Assembly (NCBI GenBank): GCA_030704615.1
Contig: CM060732.1
Coordinates: forward strand, 58,509,053-58,573,052
DNA: 64,000 nt
Source of the DNA: Takakia lepidozioides
Taxonomy: Eukaryota > Streptophyta > Takakiopsida > Takakiales > Takakiaceae
Reading direction: 5' to 3'
Under the pieces are notes generated by a model. That model was not told the DNA's origin. It saw only the letters and a list, made by a program, of their open reading frames with translations, and did not search any database. Below are positions 24,401-35,145 of the stretch, one piece after another. How positions within the stretch are numbered: position 1 is the stretch's first letter; every line of letters begins with the position of its first letter. The position numbers and the translations under genes were made by a program.

Positions 24401-24565
24401 TTTCAGATCGGCGATAAGGTGTTATTGTTTGATCCTTGTGCACCAAAAAGAAGGGCAGGTGTGGGATATATTGCTGGATTTCCGAAAGCAAATGTGCCAG
24501 ACAACTATTACCGTATCTATGTGAAATCGGTCATGATTTCAGAGGTTGTGTTGCAAGTACCGTAG
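24401..24565 (+). CDS. Possible further terminal exon, CACTA ORF2 C-terminal-like
   Basis: After a good acceptor (TTTTTGTTGCAG) an open frame reads FQIGDKVLLFDPCAPKRRAG and ends YVKSVMISEVVLQVP before TAG. It resembles the short C-terminal domain that follows Transposase_24 in plant CACTA proteins ('vA.G.v ... V.V..v....a.LP.P'). A strong donor (GTAAGT) lies at about 24037, just after the TAG at 24012, with an open in-phase stretch between the two. This suggests the original gene read through 24012 into this exon. An intermediate exon may start at 24332. Confidence 0.45.
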   Translation, partial: FQIGDKVLLFDPCAPKRRAGVGYIAGFPKANVPDNYYRIYVKSVMISEVVLQVP

Positions 24566-24822
24566 AAAGACCATTAAGATTACTTAGTCAAAATAGTAGT
24601 TGAACTAACCAGTCAAAACGGCCGTCAAAATATCCGTCAAAAGAGCCACCTAAACCTACTGCCACATCAGGCGCAAGTTTGGTGTGAGATGGTTTTTTTC
24701 ACAGGACCAAGAAAGTTCACATGTGGTGCAAAGGACTAGGCCAAGGGGGGGTGTGAACTTGGGCTCTTTCACACCAAAATGTGTGAGAAGAGCCGTTAAA
24801 AAAACCGGTTTCTGTATTAGTG

Positions 24823-26688
24823 GAAGGAGATAAAGATGCCGAAAGGTAATTGGGCCGCAAGATTCTATCATCTCGGAAAACCAAAAATGTTTCTTGATAG
24901 AAATGGAGCTTTGTCGTGAGGTTGGGTATTAACTTCCAAATTATCCTGACATGTAGCTCCATGAGCTCCTTTCTAATGAGTTGGTTGCGGTCATGCTTGG
25001 ATGTGATGTCCACCGGCAATAGTGAAGTAATAGAGAGTCCATGGCGTTCAAAAAAGGTATCCACACGAGCGTACCAGGATTGTTTGAAACGTGCATTTTT
25101 TAGTCTAATAGATGTTGCGAGGGCCCTGGCCACAAGCCCCTTGGGGGGAAGGGCTTGTAACCTATGCAGGAAAATTGTAAGCCAGAAGAGGGCCTCAGTT
25201 TGAAGTGGCACGCAGGCAAATTCTGCATTCAGTATGTGAGATGGAGTTGTGCCTCTGGCGCAAAGCATTGCTTGGAGGAAAGATGATTGCAATGGTTCCA
25301 GATTCTTTTCCCACCAGGAAATGGGGACCCCACGTCCCCAGAATTCACAACCAAAAGTGGCATTTGGGGTGACCACGCTATCAAACAGCCACTTCTTGGT
25401 CGGTGGATGGCGCAGATGTATCTGTTTGTATTTGGCCTGAAGGTCTAGGAATGGGAATTAACACAACTCATGTGAAGATTGTGAATACTAGCTTGTGTCT
25501 CTAAGATATGGGGCCTTGCCTTTTGTCAATTTGTCCAGGGCAGTTGCTGCAAACTGGAATTTGGGGGAGTGGATTATAACCAGACCCAGATACCGGTAGG
25601 ATTTGACTATCTCAACCTCCCGTTTGTTGAGGAAGAATCTGCGGTTAGCCTGCCCAGTGAAAATCCATGATCTTGGTTTTGCTAAGGTTGACTTGCAGCC
25701 CATAGTCTTTGGAGAACTGTTCCAAGATGTGGAGATGGCGTTGTAGGAAGACAGGAGATTGTGCCAAAAGGGCAACATCATCCGCGTAGAGGAGGTCTGA
25801 TTGTGTTGGTCCTCCATCCAATGGCACACCAACTCCATGGTTTTTTGAGATGTAGACTTCCAAGGCGTCAATGTAGATTCCGAACAGAGTAGGTGAGAGG
25901 GGGCAGCCCTGTTTGACCCCAATGTTGCTATGGACCTCAGTTGAGAATTCCCCCCTACGACATTTAAGCATGCCAGTGACGATCTCATACATAGAGGAAA
26001 TAACATAGAGAATGTACTAAGGGACTCCCACCCTATGGAGCCGTTGGAAAAGAAGCTCGCGAGGAACCGAATCAAAAGCCTTGTGAAAGTCAACGAAGCA
26101 AACGTAAATCAGTTTTTTGTCAAATGTAGCACGTTCCACCATAACCTGAAGAGAAAATGTGGTCAAGAGTGGATTTGTTGCGACGGAAACCAACTTGTCC
26201 ATTTGCACGTGTGAGAGGATTCAGCCCAATCATCCAACTCCATGGCCACTACTGCCCCAAACAGCTTAGCAATAACAATGATACCATAATTGTGCAATAG
26301 TTGGTCGGTGTGAGCCTGTCACCGTTCTTGAAGAGGGGGTGGATGATGCTCTTTGTCCACTCTATTGGAAAGCCATGTTGCACTGCCTTGTTGAAGAGGT
26401 AAGCTATAAACGGGCCAAAGTGGGTGATGCGTGCTTGATGAATTCACCCTGTAGCCTTGAAATATCCAATGCCCTGCCATTTTGCAGCTTCTTGATTGCC
26501 TTGCTGACGTTGGTTGTAGTAAAGAGAGAAAAGTGTAGGGTTTTAGAGGTTATGGGAGAGGGAGTTTGGTTTGGGGAATGATACAATGACTGGGCATACT
26601 CATGCCAGACGTGAATGTCAGTGATCGCAGGTGGGTCTCTGTGAGGTTTAAGGAAGGACAAAAAAAAACGAAGAGAAAATCTGACTTT
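24823..26688 (-). pseudogene. Host LINE, ORF2 RT and C-terminal segment
   Basis: Part of a minus-strand LINE split by later insertions. RT motifs: KAIKKLQNGRALDISR…EFIKHAS, VCFVDFHKAFDSVPRELL, IGVKQGCPLSPTLFGIYID, the catalytic LLYADDVALLAQ and YGLQVNLSKTKIM. A C-terminal region follows (GCEFWGRGVPISWWEKN…) and stops abruptly at the CACTA end (24822). Several frame breaks, for example near 26010 and 25490, make it a pseudogene. The 3' tail of the LINE is not in the window. Confidence 0.85.
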
Positions 26689-28789
26689 CACTACAAGAGA
26701 AACTGGCTTTTTTTACACCTTTTCTTACGCTTGCTATACCTGCAGCTGTAAGAAAAGCCACTTGCTCACACCCCCCTGGGTGTCAGGTAAAACGTGTTGA
26801 TTCCGCCACCTTGTCGAAAAAGCCAGTGGTGTCGAAAAAGTCATCTTACACCCATCTGCACCCTGACGTGACGCCCGACCTGTCTGACCTTTTTGATATG
26901 GTTTTTTTTACACCCGTTGTGACTGATTTTTCTTACATCCAGTTCGACTGGATTTTATGACGGCTTATCTTACACCTTGCTTAACAATGTGACGAAATTC
27001 AAAATTCAAATTCAAGTTTTAAATATTAAATTTTGGCGGTTCAAAAATTCAAAAATTGAAATATACGTTGACCGTTGACGTATACCTTGCCCCATCCCAG
27101 GTCAACGATTGACCACACACCATCCCGCACATTACTAGACAATATACATTTGAACCTAAGACCTCCTCATTATAGCATCACTAAGTCACTATACACTAAC
27201 CAATACACATATTACACATTCATGCACAATATAAGTGGTTTGATTGTATATAAACATAACAAACTTTGAAATATAAAGAGTGTGACACGTCTAGTCATAG
27301 TTATATATATCGTCACAATCATGCAACATGATTTCTCACACATTCGAGTACTTCACAAGGCCCACAACCTCTCTACAATATTGTCCGAAAAGTGCTAGAC
27401 TAGGCATGTCCTTGAGGGGGTCACTCCCCGTATTTTCAAAACCACGTGAGAACAAATATAGGGTGCAATTTATTTTTTTGAGGTAAATTTTAGAAAAGTT
27501 TTACTTAAAAAATATGGTAAGGCAATATCTTTTCACCCAATTGTTTAAAAAAAAATCACAAAATCCGGGATTTTATTTAAAAAGTTAATATAATAAAAAG
27601 TTTTATCTACAGTATAATGTATCCATCCTTGTGAAGTTTCTCATATTTCATCCAGCTCTAATCCATCATGATGAAATCAGGTAGAGGTAACCTGAAGTTC
27701 AAATATGATTCCAGTGATACACAGTGGATTCATGTTGATACCATAATCTCAACAGTGACTATGGCATTTGAACCATCTCAAAACTTGTACTCTTTATATC
27801 CAAGTGATATTGCGGCTTTGAATGAGTTCATGGCTAATGAAAATTAAACTTTCTCTTGGGTATAGCATTTGACTTATGTTATATGGAATGTACTTGTTTG
27901 TGTACATGCTTAGTTTGTAATTATTTAAAATGATAATTTAAAATAGGGTCTAATTAATTGTGGCAAAAAACAATTACAAAGAAAAATAGGGTGTTAAAAA
28001 ACAAAGGGTTTTACAATATTACCTAAAGATAGGGTGGAAAAAAATGCAAAATTTTAAAAATATAGCTTAGTATAAATATACTTTTGTATACACGTAATAT
28101 GAAAAAAAAATACATATAGTGACCTCCCCGTGGGCATGTCTCTTGCCCCACCTCTCCCATGTCTCTTGCCCAACACAGATATGAGCTAAATCATCTATAC
28201 TTGACACCTGTCATTCTCACATATCTACGTGTATTGACAGTGTAACTTACTCCACACTGCTCTGAGACAAACCTTGGTCAACACACATAGTCATACAGTT
28301 GACATGAGTCTCTTTATCCATGTGTCCTACCTATGTGGTATAATCCACACCAGTGTAAGAATAAGCCCAGTAACTTTTCTCATACCATGTATAATCAGAA
28401 TGCCACCTTTGAATCCCTTAATCGACGTGTCCAACCAATGTGGCATACTCCACACTAGTGTAAGATAAGCCCAGTAACATTTTTCACACCATGTCTAGTC
28501 AGCATGCCACATCATATAGTTGACTCCCATTGTGTGGATTAACTTACACTATATGGCTCATTCTCACACTGGTGTGAAATAAACCTTGTATACTGTTCGA
28601 CACCTTCTTGGTCAACGACCATTGACCACAGAAGGTGTGGGCTTGGTGTAGACTAGTCTACACGAAGCGGATTTTTTTATACTGGCTCAATCTACACCAA
28701 CAAGATTTTACAAGGATGTAAGATTATGTGTAAGAAAAGCCAGGTGTGAACTACCCGTGATGTAAAAAAAGCCAGGATCTCTTGTAATG
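26689..28789. mobile_element. Non-autonomous CACTA element (2.1 kb)
   Basis: It starts CACTACAAGAGAAACTGG and ends with the near-perfect complement TCTCTTGTAATG (one mismatch in the last bases). TTT lies on both sides (26686-26688 and 28790-28792), the 3-bp duplication of CACTA elements. Sub-terminal motifs with TTTTTTACACC / GGTGTAAGA are plentiful at both ends. The A+T-rich interior (27000-28200) has no credible gene. Removing it with one TTT joins the two LINE parts in frame (…STFLAK then VRFSLR…). Confidence 0.9.
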
Positions 28790-29526
28790 TTTTGCAAGGA
28801 AAGTAGATTGCAGCTTGAGAGTGTATGCTCTCTTTTTAGATCTAATGAGGGACTTATAGTGCTTGAGATCAAGGTTTTTGGAATGTGAAAAAGAATGGAT
28901 ATGTAGGAGTAGAGATTTGATGTGACGTCTAGCCACTTTGCATTCTTCGTCATAGAAATGTGCATATCTACGAGTGGAGAGGCCGGGTCATAAGGAGGTA
29001 GATGGGAGGGTGACTGGAAAGGAACGCAGGGTTGAGTCCCATAGAGCGTGCGTTAGATGGGTAGCCTTGTCATCAATAGATGGTCGAGCAAAGATGGAGG
29101 GGAGGATTGTTCAGCTAGGTAGGTTTCATAATTAGCGTCGTGTAAGTGAGAGAATGGGGTATTGAAGTGATACGAGGGTGTGAAAGGAGAGAAGCGGAGG
29201 AGCCCCTCACAGGGGAGGAGATGGAAGGAAATGCAAAGGAAAGGCAAGAGTGATCAGAACCTGCGTACCTCGTGATGTAGAAAGTCGAACTGACTCTTGG
29301 AGTTGTGTTGGGGCTCTCCAAGAGATAGTCGACGATGCTTTGTCCCTTGTACGTGTGGCAGGTGAAATGACTAGAGGATTTGAAATTGGTCGTGCCCTTG
29401 TAGATGACAAACCCCTAACTCTCACAGAACTTGAGTAGATGGTGACCATAGCTTGTAATTTTGCTAGAGACATCCGCGCTTTGCCTCTCCAAGACCATAT
29501 GTGAGTGTTGGGTGTCCAGAGGGTTC
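28790..29526 (-). pseudogene. Host LINE, endonuclease C-terminal part and linker
   Basis: The minus strand reads GFVIYKGTTNFKSS, then GQSIVDYLLESPNTT and AGSDHSCLSFAF, the C-terminal motifs of an APE-type LINE endonuclease. A TAG stands before GFVIYKG, where CESQG would be usual. A basic linker (DLKREHTLSSC / SKKRAYTLKLQS) leads into the RT region across the CACTA insertion. Flanked by the array at 29527 (TSD GTTC at 29523-29526). Confidence 0.72.
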
Positions 29527-31191
29527 TGTAGTGTGAATGCAGGGGAGTGACATTACATTTTGGCTTCACCGTTAAGACCCTGCATCACTATAATGGGAGG
29601 GCCCTCATACCAACTGCAAGAGGGATATATCCCTCCATACAGGTAATTTTGTGGGCATACTGTACTCATGCGTTGCCAAAATAAAAATGGCTAAGTCGTG
29701 ACCATGCATTTTTCATCCATGCGATGAACGTTTTCGTCATTGATGCTCAACCTAAAATCCGCGAGGAAGAAAAAACGAAGAGGAAGGTGACGGGCGATTC
29801 GTAGCAGCTGCCGCGAGCTGTGGTGTTGACAGGGCAGTCTGTGTTGAGAGGTTGTACCTGCGCTGTGGGACTTCGCTTGGTTTAGAGGGCAGCATTAAGT
29901 GCCTCTGCTTGGTATTCTGTGTAAAGGGAAGCGGTGCCGTCTTTCTCGTTGTGATGATCAATTCATGGAGATAGGAGCATGTAAGGAGAGCGGCGCACCA
30001 CCGCTGCCGCCACTGTCTTGAAGATGACAGTTATGGGCAGATGAGCAAGCAAGGAGAACGGCCACCTGCCAGAAGCACAAGGAAGAGAATCTGAGCACAA
30101 TCAATGGAGGTGATAAGGCATGTGGAGTGCTAGCTGGATGGCAACACAGGTTATCTGTAATCAGGCTTCTAGCTGCCTTTTTGTCTTCTTGCTATAGGTC
30201 CATTTCAGTTCTTAAAGAGCTACATGCATAGAAGAATAGAGCAATTTAGTTGGCAAACCACAGGATGCTCCATAGGATGATGAGGAGACATCATGGCATG
30301 ATAAACTCTGGAATCAAGACAAGGAGAAAAGGTTGTGGTGGCTGCTGACAGGCGATGGTGAGGTGCCATCTCGGCAGGCTGACCCACCGCTTCACTGGAG
30401 GATAAAAACAGATAAGTTGGTAGACTGTGGGCTTCTTCTTTGGGGTGGACTTAGAAATCGCTTTTGGTAGATTTAGGACTGCCCTGGTTGTTGAAAGGAA
30501 AGGGTGGAGACATGTGATAGAGGAAAGGTTTTTGGAAATGGAATGGAGACTCTGGACTTCAAACCAGAACATGGAAGGAATGGATACACCTGCCGTCGTA
30601 GTGTCAGTAAGAAAAATGAGTGAAGAGAGAGAGAGAGAGACTGTTGTCACAGAAAACAGAATGGTCACTGTTGTCTTCATTCTTGTTCTTGTTTCAGTGT
30701 TGTAAACCTGCACACAATGCTGCGGGGGGGGGTAGTGATACACTGGACCCAATGTAGATATAGCTTGTTTGCTTGGACAGATAACTGAGGGTTAGCTGGA
30801 ACTGTATGAAAACACAAAAGGGATAAGGTGTGATTTCAGCATTGTATCAGGATATGAACGACTTAAGCCCTTTTGTTGAAAGGAAAGGAGAGATGTTGGG
30901 TATTCAGGTTGAATCTGAAGAAGGGATGAGAGCTGTTTTGGGAAATGGGATCTTTTAAAAGAAAGGGGTAGTGTGAAGGGTTGAGTATTGACGGAGAGAA
31001 GAGAGAGAGAGAGAGATAGAGAGACTGATGAAAGGGATGGTTTTGCCTTGTGAGACCAAGGATGACTTCATGGCTGGCTGCACTGGATGCCTGGCGGAGT
31101 GTGCATTTGCATTACGTGATAGATGGGCTGTATGTGAAGAAGTAAGGAGCCTGTAGACATAGACAGAGATAGAGAAACAGACGAGAAAAGG

Positions 31192-31231
<40 letters not shown>

Positions 31232-31762
31232 GCTGCTCAGCAAAAAGGGTTGATGGGGGGATGGCCAACTTGGGGAGATTGAGATGAAGAAAGCATGAAT
31301 CCTGAAGGAAAACCAGTGCCCCTGCAGTTTATGAAGATCTGAGCTGTCTCCCTCTAAATCTGTGTCACCATTACAAAAAGGGATTTCCGACATGTCACTG
31401 CTCAAGGGGGTTCACATTAAGGGTCGTATTCACCGCTGCCATTGGGCTGCTTGCATCACATAAAAGATCACGCCAACACTGTTGGCGCAGTGAGCATAGG
31501 GCCAGGCTGTTGCATAGAAGTAGAACCGAGGGCAAGAACAAACCAAAGACTCCCATCCATGTCTTCTCTTCCGCTGCGGCGTGGATGAGGATTCCGCAAA
31601 CTCTGATCACGAACGAACCTGAAGGAAAAACCCATATAGCCTCATGACGATGGTTGGACAGAAAAGAGAACGCTCCTTTCCTTTGCCCTGATACTTCAAC
31701 AGGGACGAGTAGGAGGAGTACAGATTTAGGATTAACCAGAAGGGGATTCACGCCCCTTCTTT
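29527..31762 (+). repeat. LTR A (outer left)
   Basis: 2236 bp, starting TGTAGTGTGAATGCAGGGGA and ending CCCCTTCTTT directly before the primer-binding site. GTTC precedes it. It contains a (GA)n run near 31196-31229. It shares AAAGGAGAG near 30886 with LTR D only, and has a private A near 30131 (CTAGCTGG against CTGGCTGG in the others). Confidence 0.9.
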
Positions 31763-31774
31763 TGGTATCAGAGC
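31763..31774 (+). promoter_or_regulatory. Primer-binding site, unit 1
   Basis: TGGTATCAGAGC, complementary to the 3' end of plant initiator tRNA-Met. It directly follows the U5 end with no CACACTACA between them. Confidence 0.9.
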
Positions 31775-31831
31775 AGGCCGGTCTTTGATCCGGGAAATGT
31801 AGGATTTAGTGTAGCAAGATAGGAGAGTGAT

Positions 31832-34800
31832 TTGCGAGCAATGGTGACTAACATTCCATTTTACGGAAAGAAGGATGAGGATGTTTGCAGCTGGATCCAG
31901 AATCTGAAAAGGGATGGTGAGAGGAGGAGCTTTGACGAGCACAAGTTATTTATATCGGCAAGGCTGAATCTCAAGGCACGGGCTGACACTTGGCATCGAA
32001 TGCAAAAACCAAGGTCCATGAACTGGCATGATTTTCAAGTAGCCATAATCTTGAAATTTGGAGGAGAAGATCAATCAAGTAAGAATGAAGTGATGTTAGC
32101 AAGGAAGTTTGATGAGATAGATACCAATGTGGAAGAGTCTGTTACAGGGATGGAAGAGAAATTATCTCTGATTGAGAAGGATAAGCACAACAGGTTCACA
32201 CCTGTGAGTTCTATTGATCATAAACCTATACCAGATCACAAAACAATGTCACGGAGGTGCTTTAGGGAGAAGAACCACACCAGTGAAGTCCCTGCAATGC
32301 TTCCTCGAGTTCTCAACTTGAACAAAACAAGGCAGCAAGTAGAGTGTTGCACTGCATGTCCATCAAGACAGAATCAGATCCGAAGTGAAAAGAATCACCG
32401 GCTGGGGCTGCAAATGGGAGCATGTGGAATGCAAGATTCAGGCTGTGAAATGTTGGAACAATGGGAGTCGAAGAGCAGCAGAAGGATGGAATTCGAATGT
32501 GTAAGCTCTCTTGGCACAAACGTTGTGAATGTGTTTTGTGATGTGGAAGAAGAGATCTTGGAAGATATCTTTTGTTCAACAGAGAGTCAATCAGGTGTCA
32601 ATGAAGAGAGTGCACCCATGTTGCAAGTTCCTGTGCAGATCCTAAGGTCTTCTACAAAGGCACATGTAGATCAAGACATGCTTGGGGAGTATGGGCATAG
32701 TGTTGCCAACTCACCAAGGATTAGTGGTACAACCTGTGAAGTGAGTGTCTTGAGAGACGAAGATGACAAGGAATCTTGGGCAGATCTGATGGGATGGGTA
32801 GAGGAAGAGTGTACATTGCTCGCTCAAACGAGAAAGGGTCTGGATCAAGATGCACCTCTGGAATCAGACATAAAGGATGCACAGTTGGAGATAGAGCAAG
32901 ACATGCGGAAAAAATGTGGAACCAAGCAAGAGTTAGAAGCAAGGGATGATTGTCTTGATCATGATACCGCCACCACACCAATATACAGAAATCTTGATGT
33001 CATCAACGACAACGTGCAAGGGTTGTGTGGTCAAAATTTATTGAGTGAAGAAGAGTTCAGAAGTAGGAAGTTTCAGTTGGACGACCAATGCTATGTAGAT
33101 GGGCAGGTCACTGCCTTTTGTTCATCCAAGAAGGGTCATATGGAGTGTAAAGAAAGACACACATGTGGACACCAATTGGGAATGGGAGGAGTGAGATGTG
33201 CGCAATGCAAGACAAAGGAGGACAATGAACCTGAATACAAAAGGAGTTCGGAACACTCAAGTAAAGGAGGACATACGACCAATATAGCACATGAGAAGGA
33301 TGACAAGGAAGATGGTATGTCTAAGTGGATGTTGGTTGAGTGCACAAGAGACATCAGCTTGCATGACAACTTGGGATCAGATGTGAGTCCGCTGAAATCA
33401 CCAGTTCGTGCCAAAAGCCAGAGTGTCTCTCCAGCCCTTGAAACTGTAGATGTTGATACAAGGAAACTTGAATTCCCACCCACAAAACAAAGGATGGGAG
33501 ATTTGAGTACCGTTCACAAGAAAGATTTGAAATCTTCTCACGGTTCAACACTCTTGTTGTGGAAAATGGGGAAACTAGCAGCAAAGTTTGACTCTCTTAG
33601 AGAGATGCATCTTGGGATGGAGAGGATGCATAGGGATCAGAAAGAGAAGGTTGGCCTTTCTGCTGAGAAGACCCTGGTTGACCTGATAACGTTCAGAGGT
33701 CAGCCAATGAACTATGCCCAACAAAGGGTATGGGATCCGGGTACACGAGGACATCTGAGAATGCTCAGTGCAAGCTCAAGCATTAAAGTGAAGGAGCTGC
33801 ATGTCTTGTATGGGAGGCAGCTCATGGCAGATGCTGGAGATAAAGGAGAGAAGCCCAAACAGGTGACGTTCCTGTGTGTGTTGAATGCATGTGCGAACCT
33901 GGCAGACCGGGTAAAAGGCGAAGAGGTCCATGGTGACAGTATCAAATCTGGTATTGCACCAGATATCATTATGGAGACTGCCATTGTTGACAGGTATGCC
34001 AAACGTGGGAGCATGAATGCACAACATGTGTGTGACAATATGTCTCACAGAAAAGTGGGGCCATGGAGAGTAATGATTGCAGGTTATGCCCAGCATGGCT
34101 CTGAAGCACAGACCCTGCAACTGTTTGAACAAATGGAGCAGGAAGGTATGCCACCCAATCTGCTCTCATGGAGTGCAATGATTTCAGGATATGCCCAGCA
34201 TGGTTGTGAAATTCAGGCTCAGGAGATGGATGGGCAGTTGATGTGGGAGGCTATGAAGCCTACCCATGTCACGATCACTTCTACTTGCAAGGCATACACC
34301 AGCCCTGAATCTCTTAAAGAGGGCAGGCTGGTTGAAAGGGAAGAAGGAAGGCATGGTAACCAAAGGGTTGCCCATGACTTGCCACCAACAATGCAAATGA
34401 AATTGCAGCCTGCTGTTGAGGACAACCTGCATGCAGGAAATGAGGCAGTACGAAAGGTGCAAGTGTCGATGGGAGCACAAGTGGTAGCTGAGATTCAAAA
34501 CAAGGAGCCAGGGAGCAACATCAAAATTGGGAAACGCTGGTTTGTATGGGAAGGAGATCAGGACCTGCCTGGCATGAACTACAAGAAGAGGAAGAAGGCA
34601 TTGTCACAAATTGGACTTGCTCTGGCCGGCGGAACAAATGGACAGCCGGGACACTGTCACTTAAATAAGAGAGGCTGGACGACGATGCAAGCTCAGGGAT
34701 GGAGCACGAAAACTGTGGCCAGGGAAGAAGGCCATGAAATTGGCATGATGAGTTGCATGGAAACCAGGTGGTGGTGTCAGTTTGAGAACAACCCTGCTCG

Positions 34801-35116
34801 CACCAGCCAGACAGAAGTGGCCATGAAGATTATGAGCAGAGAGGGGTTTCCCTTTGCTGAAGGCCAAGGCATGACAATCAAAAACAATATTATGAACGGA
34901 CCTCTCCAAGATATCTGGAGCAGAAACAGAAGGGGAATTAACACAATGTACCTGTTGGGAGTACCTTATGATCCTGGAAGGGAAGCTGCACGCAAATGCA
35001 GGCTAAGAGATGGGGCAAACAAGGAATGGGTAAGAAGTAGGCGAGATTTGAAACCATTCATACCACCAGTGGGTGGTCAGCCAGTGAAGGTGGTCAGTGA
35101 GGACCCTGACACTTAA
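31832..35116 (+). CDS. Chimeric Gag-like / PPR / integrase-tail protein, unit 1
   Basis: Intact 1094-residue frame. Residues 1-80 (NIPFYGKKDEDVCSWIQNLK…LNLKARADTWHR…NWHDFQVAI) match the N terminus of the Ty3 Gag at 7294. Cys/His-rich stretches near residues 160-210 and 435-465 (CKERHTCGHQLGMGGVRCAQC) look like worn zinc knuckles. Residues about 675-835 are PPR repeats (FLCVLNACANLADRVKGEEV, AIVDRYAKRGSM, WSAMISGYAQHG). The last about 45 residues (REAARKCRLRDGANKEWV…) match the Ty3 integrase tail. No protease, RT or integrase core. Met at residue 263 where units 2 and 3 have Arg. The TAA overlaps the polypurine tract. Role unknown; possibly a Gag-like packaging protein. Confidence 0.85.
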   Translation: MRAMVTNIPFYGKKDEDVCSWIQNLKRDGERRSFDEHKLFISARLNLKARADTWHRMQKPRSMNWHDFQVAIILKFGGEDQSSKNEVMLARKFDEIDTNVEESVTGMEEKLSLIEKDKHNRFTPVSSIDHKPIPDHKTMSRRCFREKNHTSEVPAMLPRVLNLNKTRQQVECCTACPSRQNQIRSEKNHRLGLQMGACGMQDSGCEMLEQWESKSSRRMEFECVSSLGTNVVNVFCDVEEEILEDIFCSTESQSGVNEESAPMLQVPVQILRSSTKAHVDQDMLGEYGHSVANSPRISGTTCEVSVLRDEDDKESWADLMGWVEEECTLLAQTRKGLDQDAPLESDIKDAQLEIEQDMRKKCGTKQELEARDDCLDHDTATTPIYRNLDVINDNVQGLCGQNLLSEEEFRSRKFQLDDQCYVDGQVTAFCSSKKGHMECKERHTCGHQLGMGGVRCAQCKTKEDNEPEYKRSSEHSSKGGHTTNIAHEKDDKEDGMSKWMLVECTRDISLHDNLGSDVSPLKSPVRAKSQSVSPALETVDVDTRKLEFPPTKQRMGDLSTVHKKDLKSSHGSTLLLWKMGKLAAKFDSLREMHLGMERMHRDQKEKVGLSAEKTLVDLITFRGQPMNYAQQRVWDPGTRGHLRMLSASSSIKVKELHVLYGRQLMADAGDKGEKPKQVTFLCVLNACANLADRVKGEEVHGDSIKSGIAPDIIMETAIVDRYAKRGSMNAQHVCDNMSHRKVGPWRVMIAGYAQHGSEAQTLQLFEQMEQEGMPPNLLSWSAMISGYAQHGCEIQAQEMDGQLMWEAMKPTHVTITSTCKAYTSPESLKEGRLVEREEGRHGNQRVAHDLPPTMQMKLQPAVEDNLHAGNEAVRKVQVSMGAQVVAEIQNKEPGSNIKIGKRWFVWEGDQDLPGMNYKKRKKALSQIGLALAGGTNGQPGHCHLNKRGWTTMQAQGWSTKTVAREEGHEIGMMSCMETRWWCQFENNPARTSQTEVAMKIMSREGFPFAEGQGMTIKNNIMNGPLQDIWSRNRRGINTMYLLGVPYDPGREAARKCRLRDGANKEWVRSRRDLKPFIPPVGGQPVKVVSEDPDT

Positions 35117-35145
35117 AAAGGGAGACACACTACATATGTAGTGTG
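35115..35145 (+). promoter_or_regulatory. PPT plus palindrome, start of LTR B
   Basis: AAAAAGGGAGA (35115-35125), then CACACTACATATGTAGTGTG (35126-35145). Same arrangement as at 13408-13439. Confidence 0.85.

Larger units (their letters stand above)
1..24822. mobile_element. Large CACTA (En/Spm-type) transposon, left end outside window
   Basis: The right end is at 24822, where the reverse complement reads CACTAATACAGAAACCGG followed by a T-rich run. Just inside are sub-terminal GTGTGAA / TTTCACACC motifs (24640-24790), typical of CACTA elements. The next bases, GAA, would be the 3-bp target duplication. The element carries tnp2 (minus) and a Transposase_24-like gene (plus), the two gene types of plant CACTA elements. 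No left CACTA end was found, so the left limit given here is only the window edge, and whether the PPR repeat at 1-910 lies inside it is inference. A LINE resumes at 24823. Confidence 0.6.

Noticed and set aside
30291-30752. Open frame of about 153 residues on the minus strand, repeated in LTRs A-D
   Set aside because: Lies inside the LTR, has low-complexity SLSLSL runs and no recognisable domain; repeated only because the LTR is repeated.
31112-31405. Ser-Leu-rich frames in the LTRs
   Set aside because: They are the translation of (GA)n microsatellites.
33712-34498. Minus-strand frames inside the 1094-residue ORFs
   Set aside because: Antisense shadows of the chimeric ORF.
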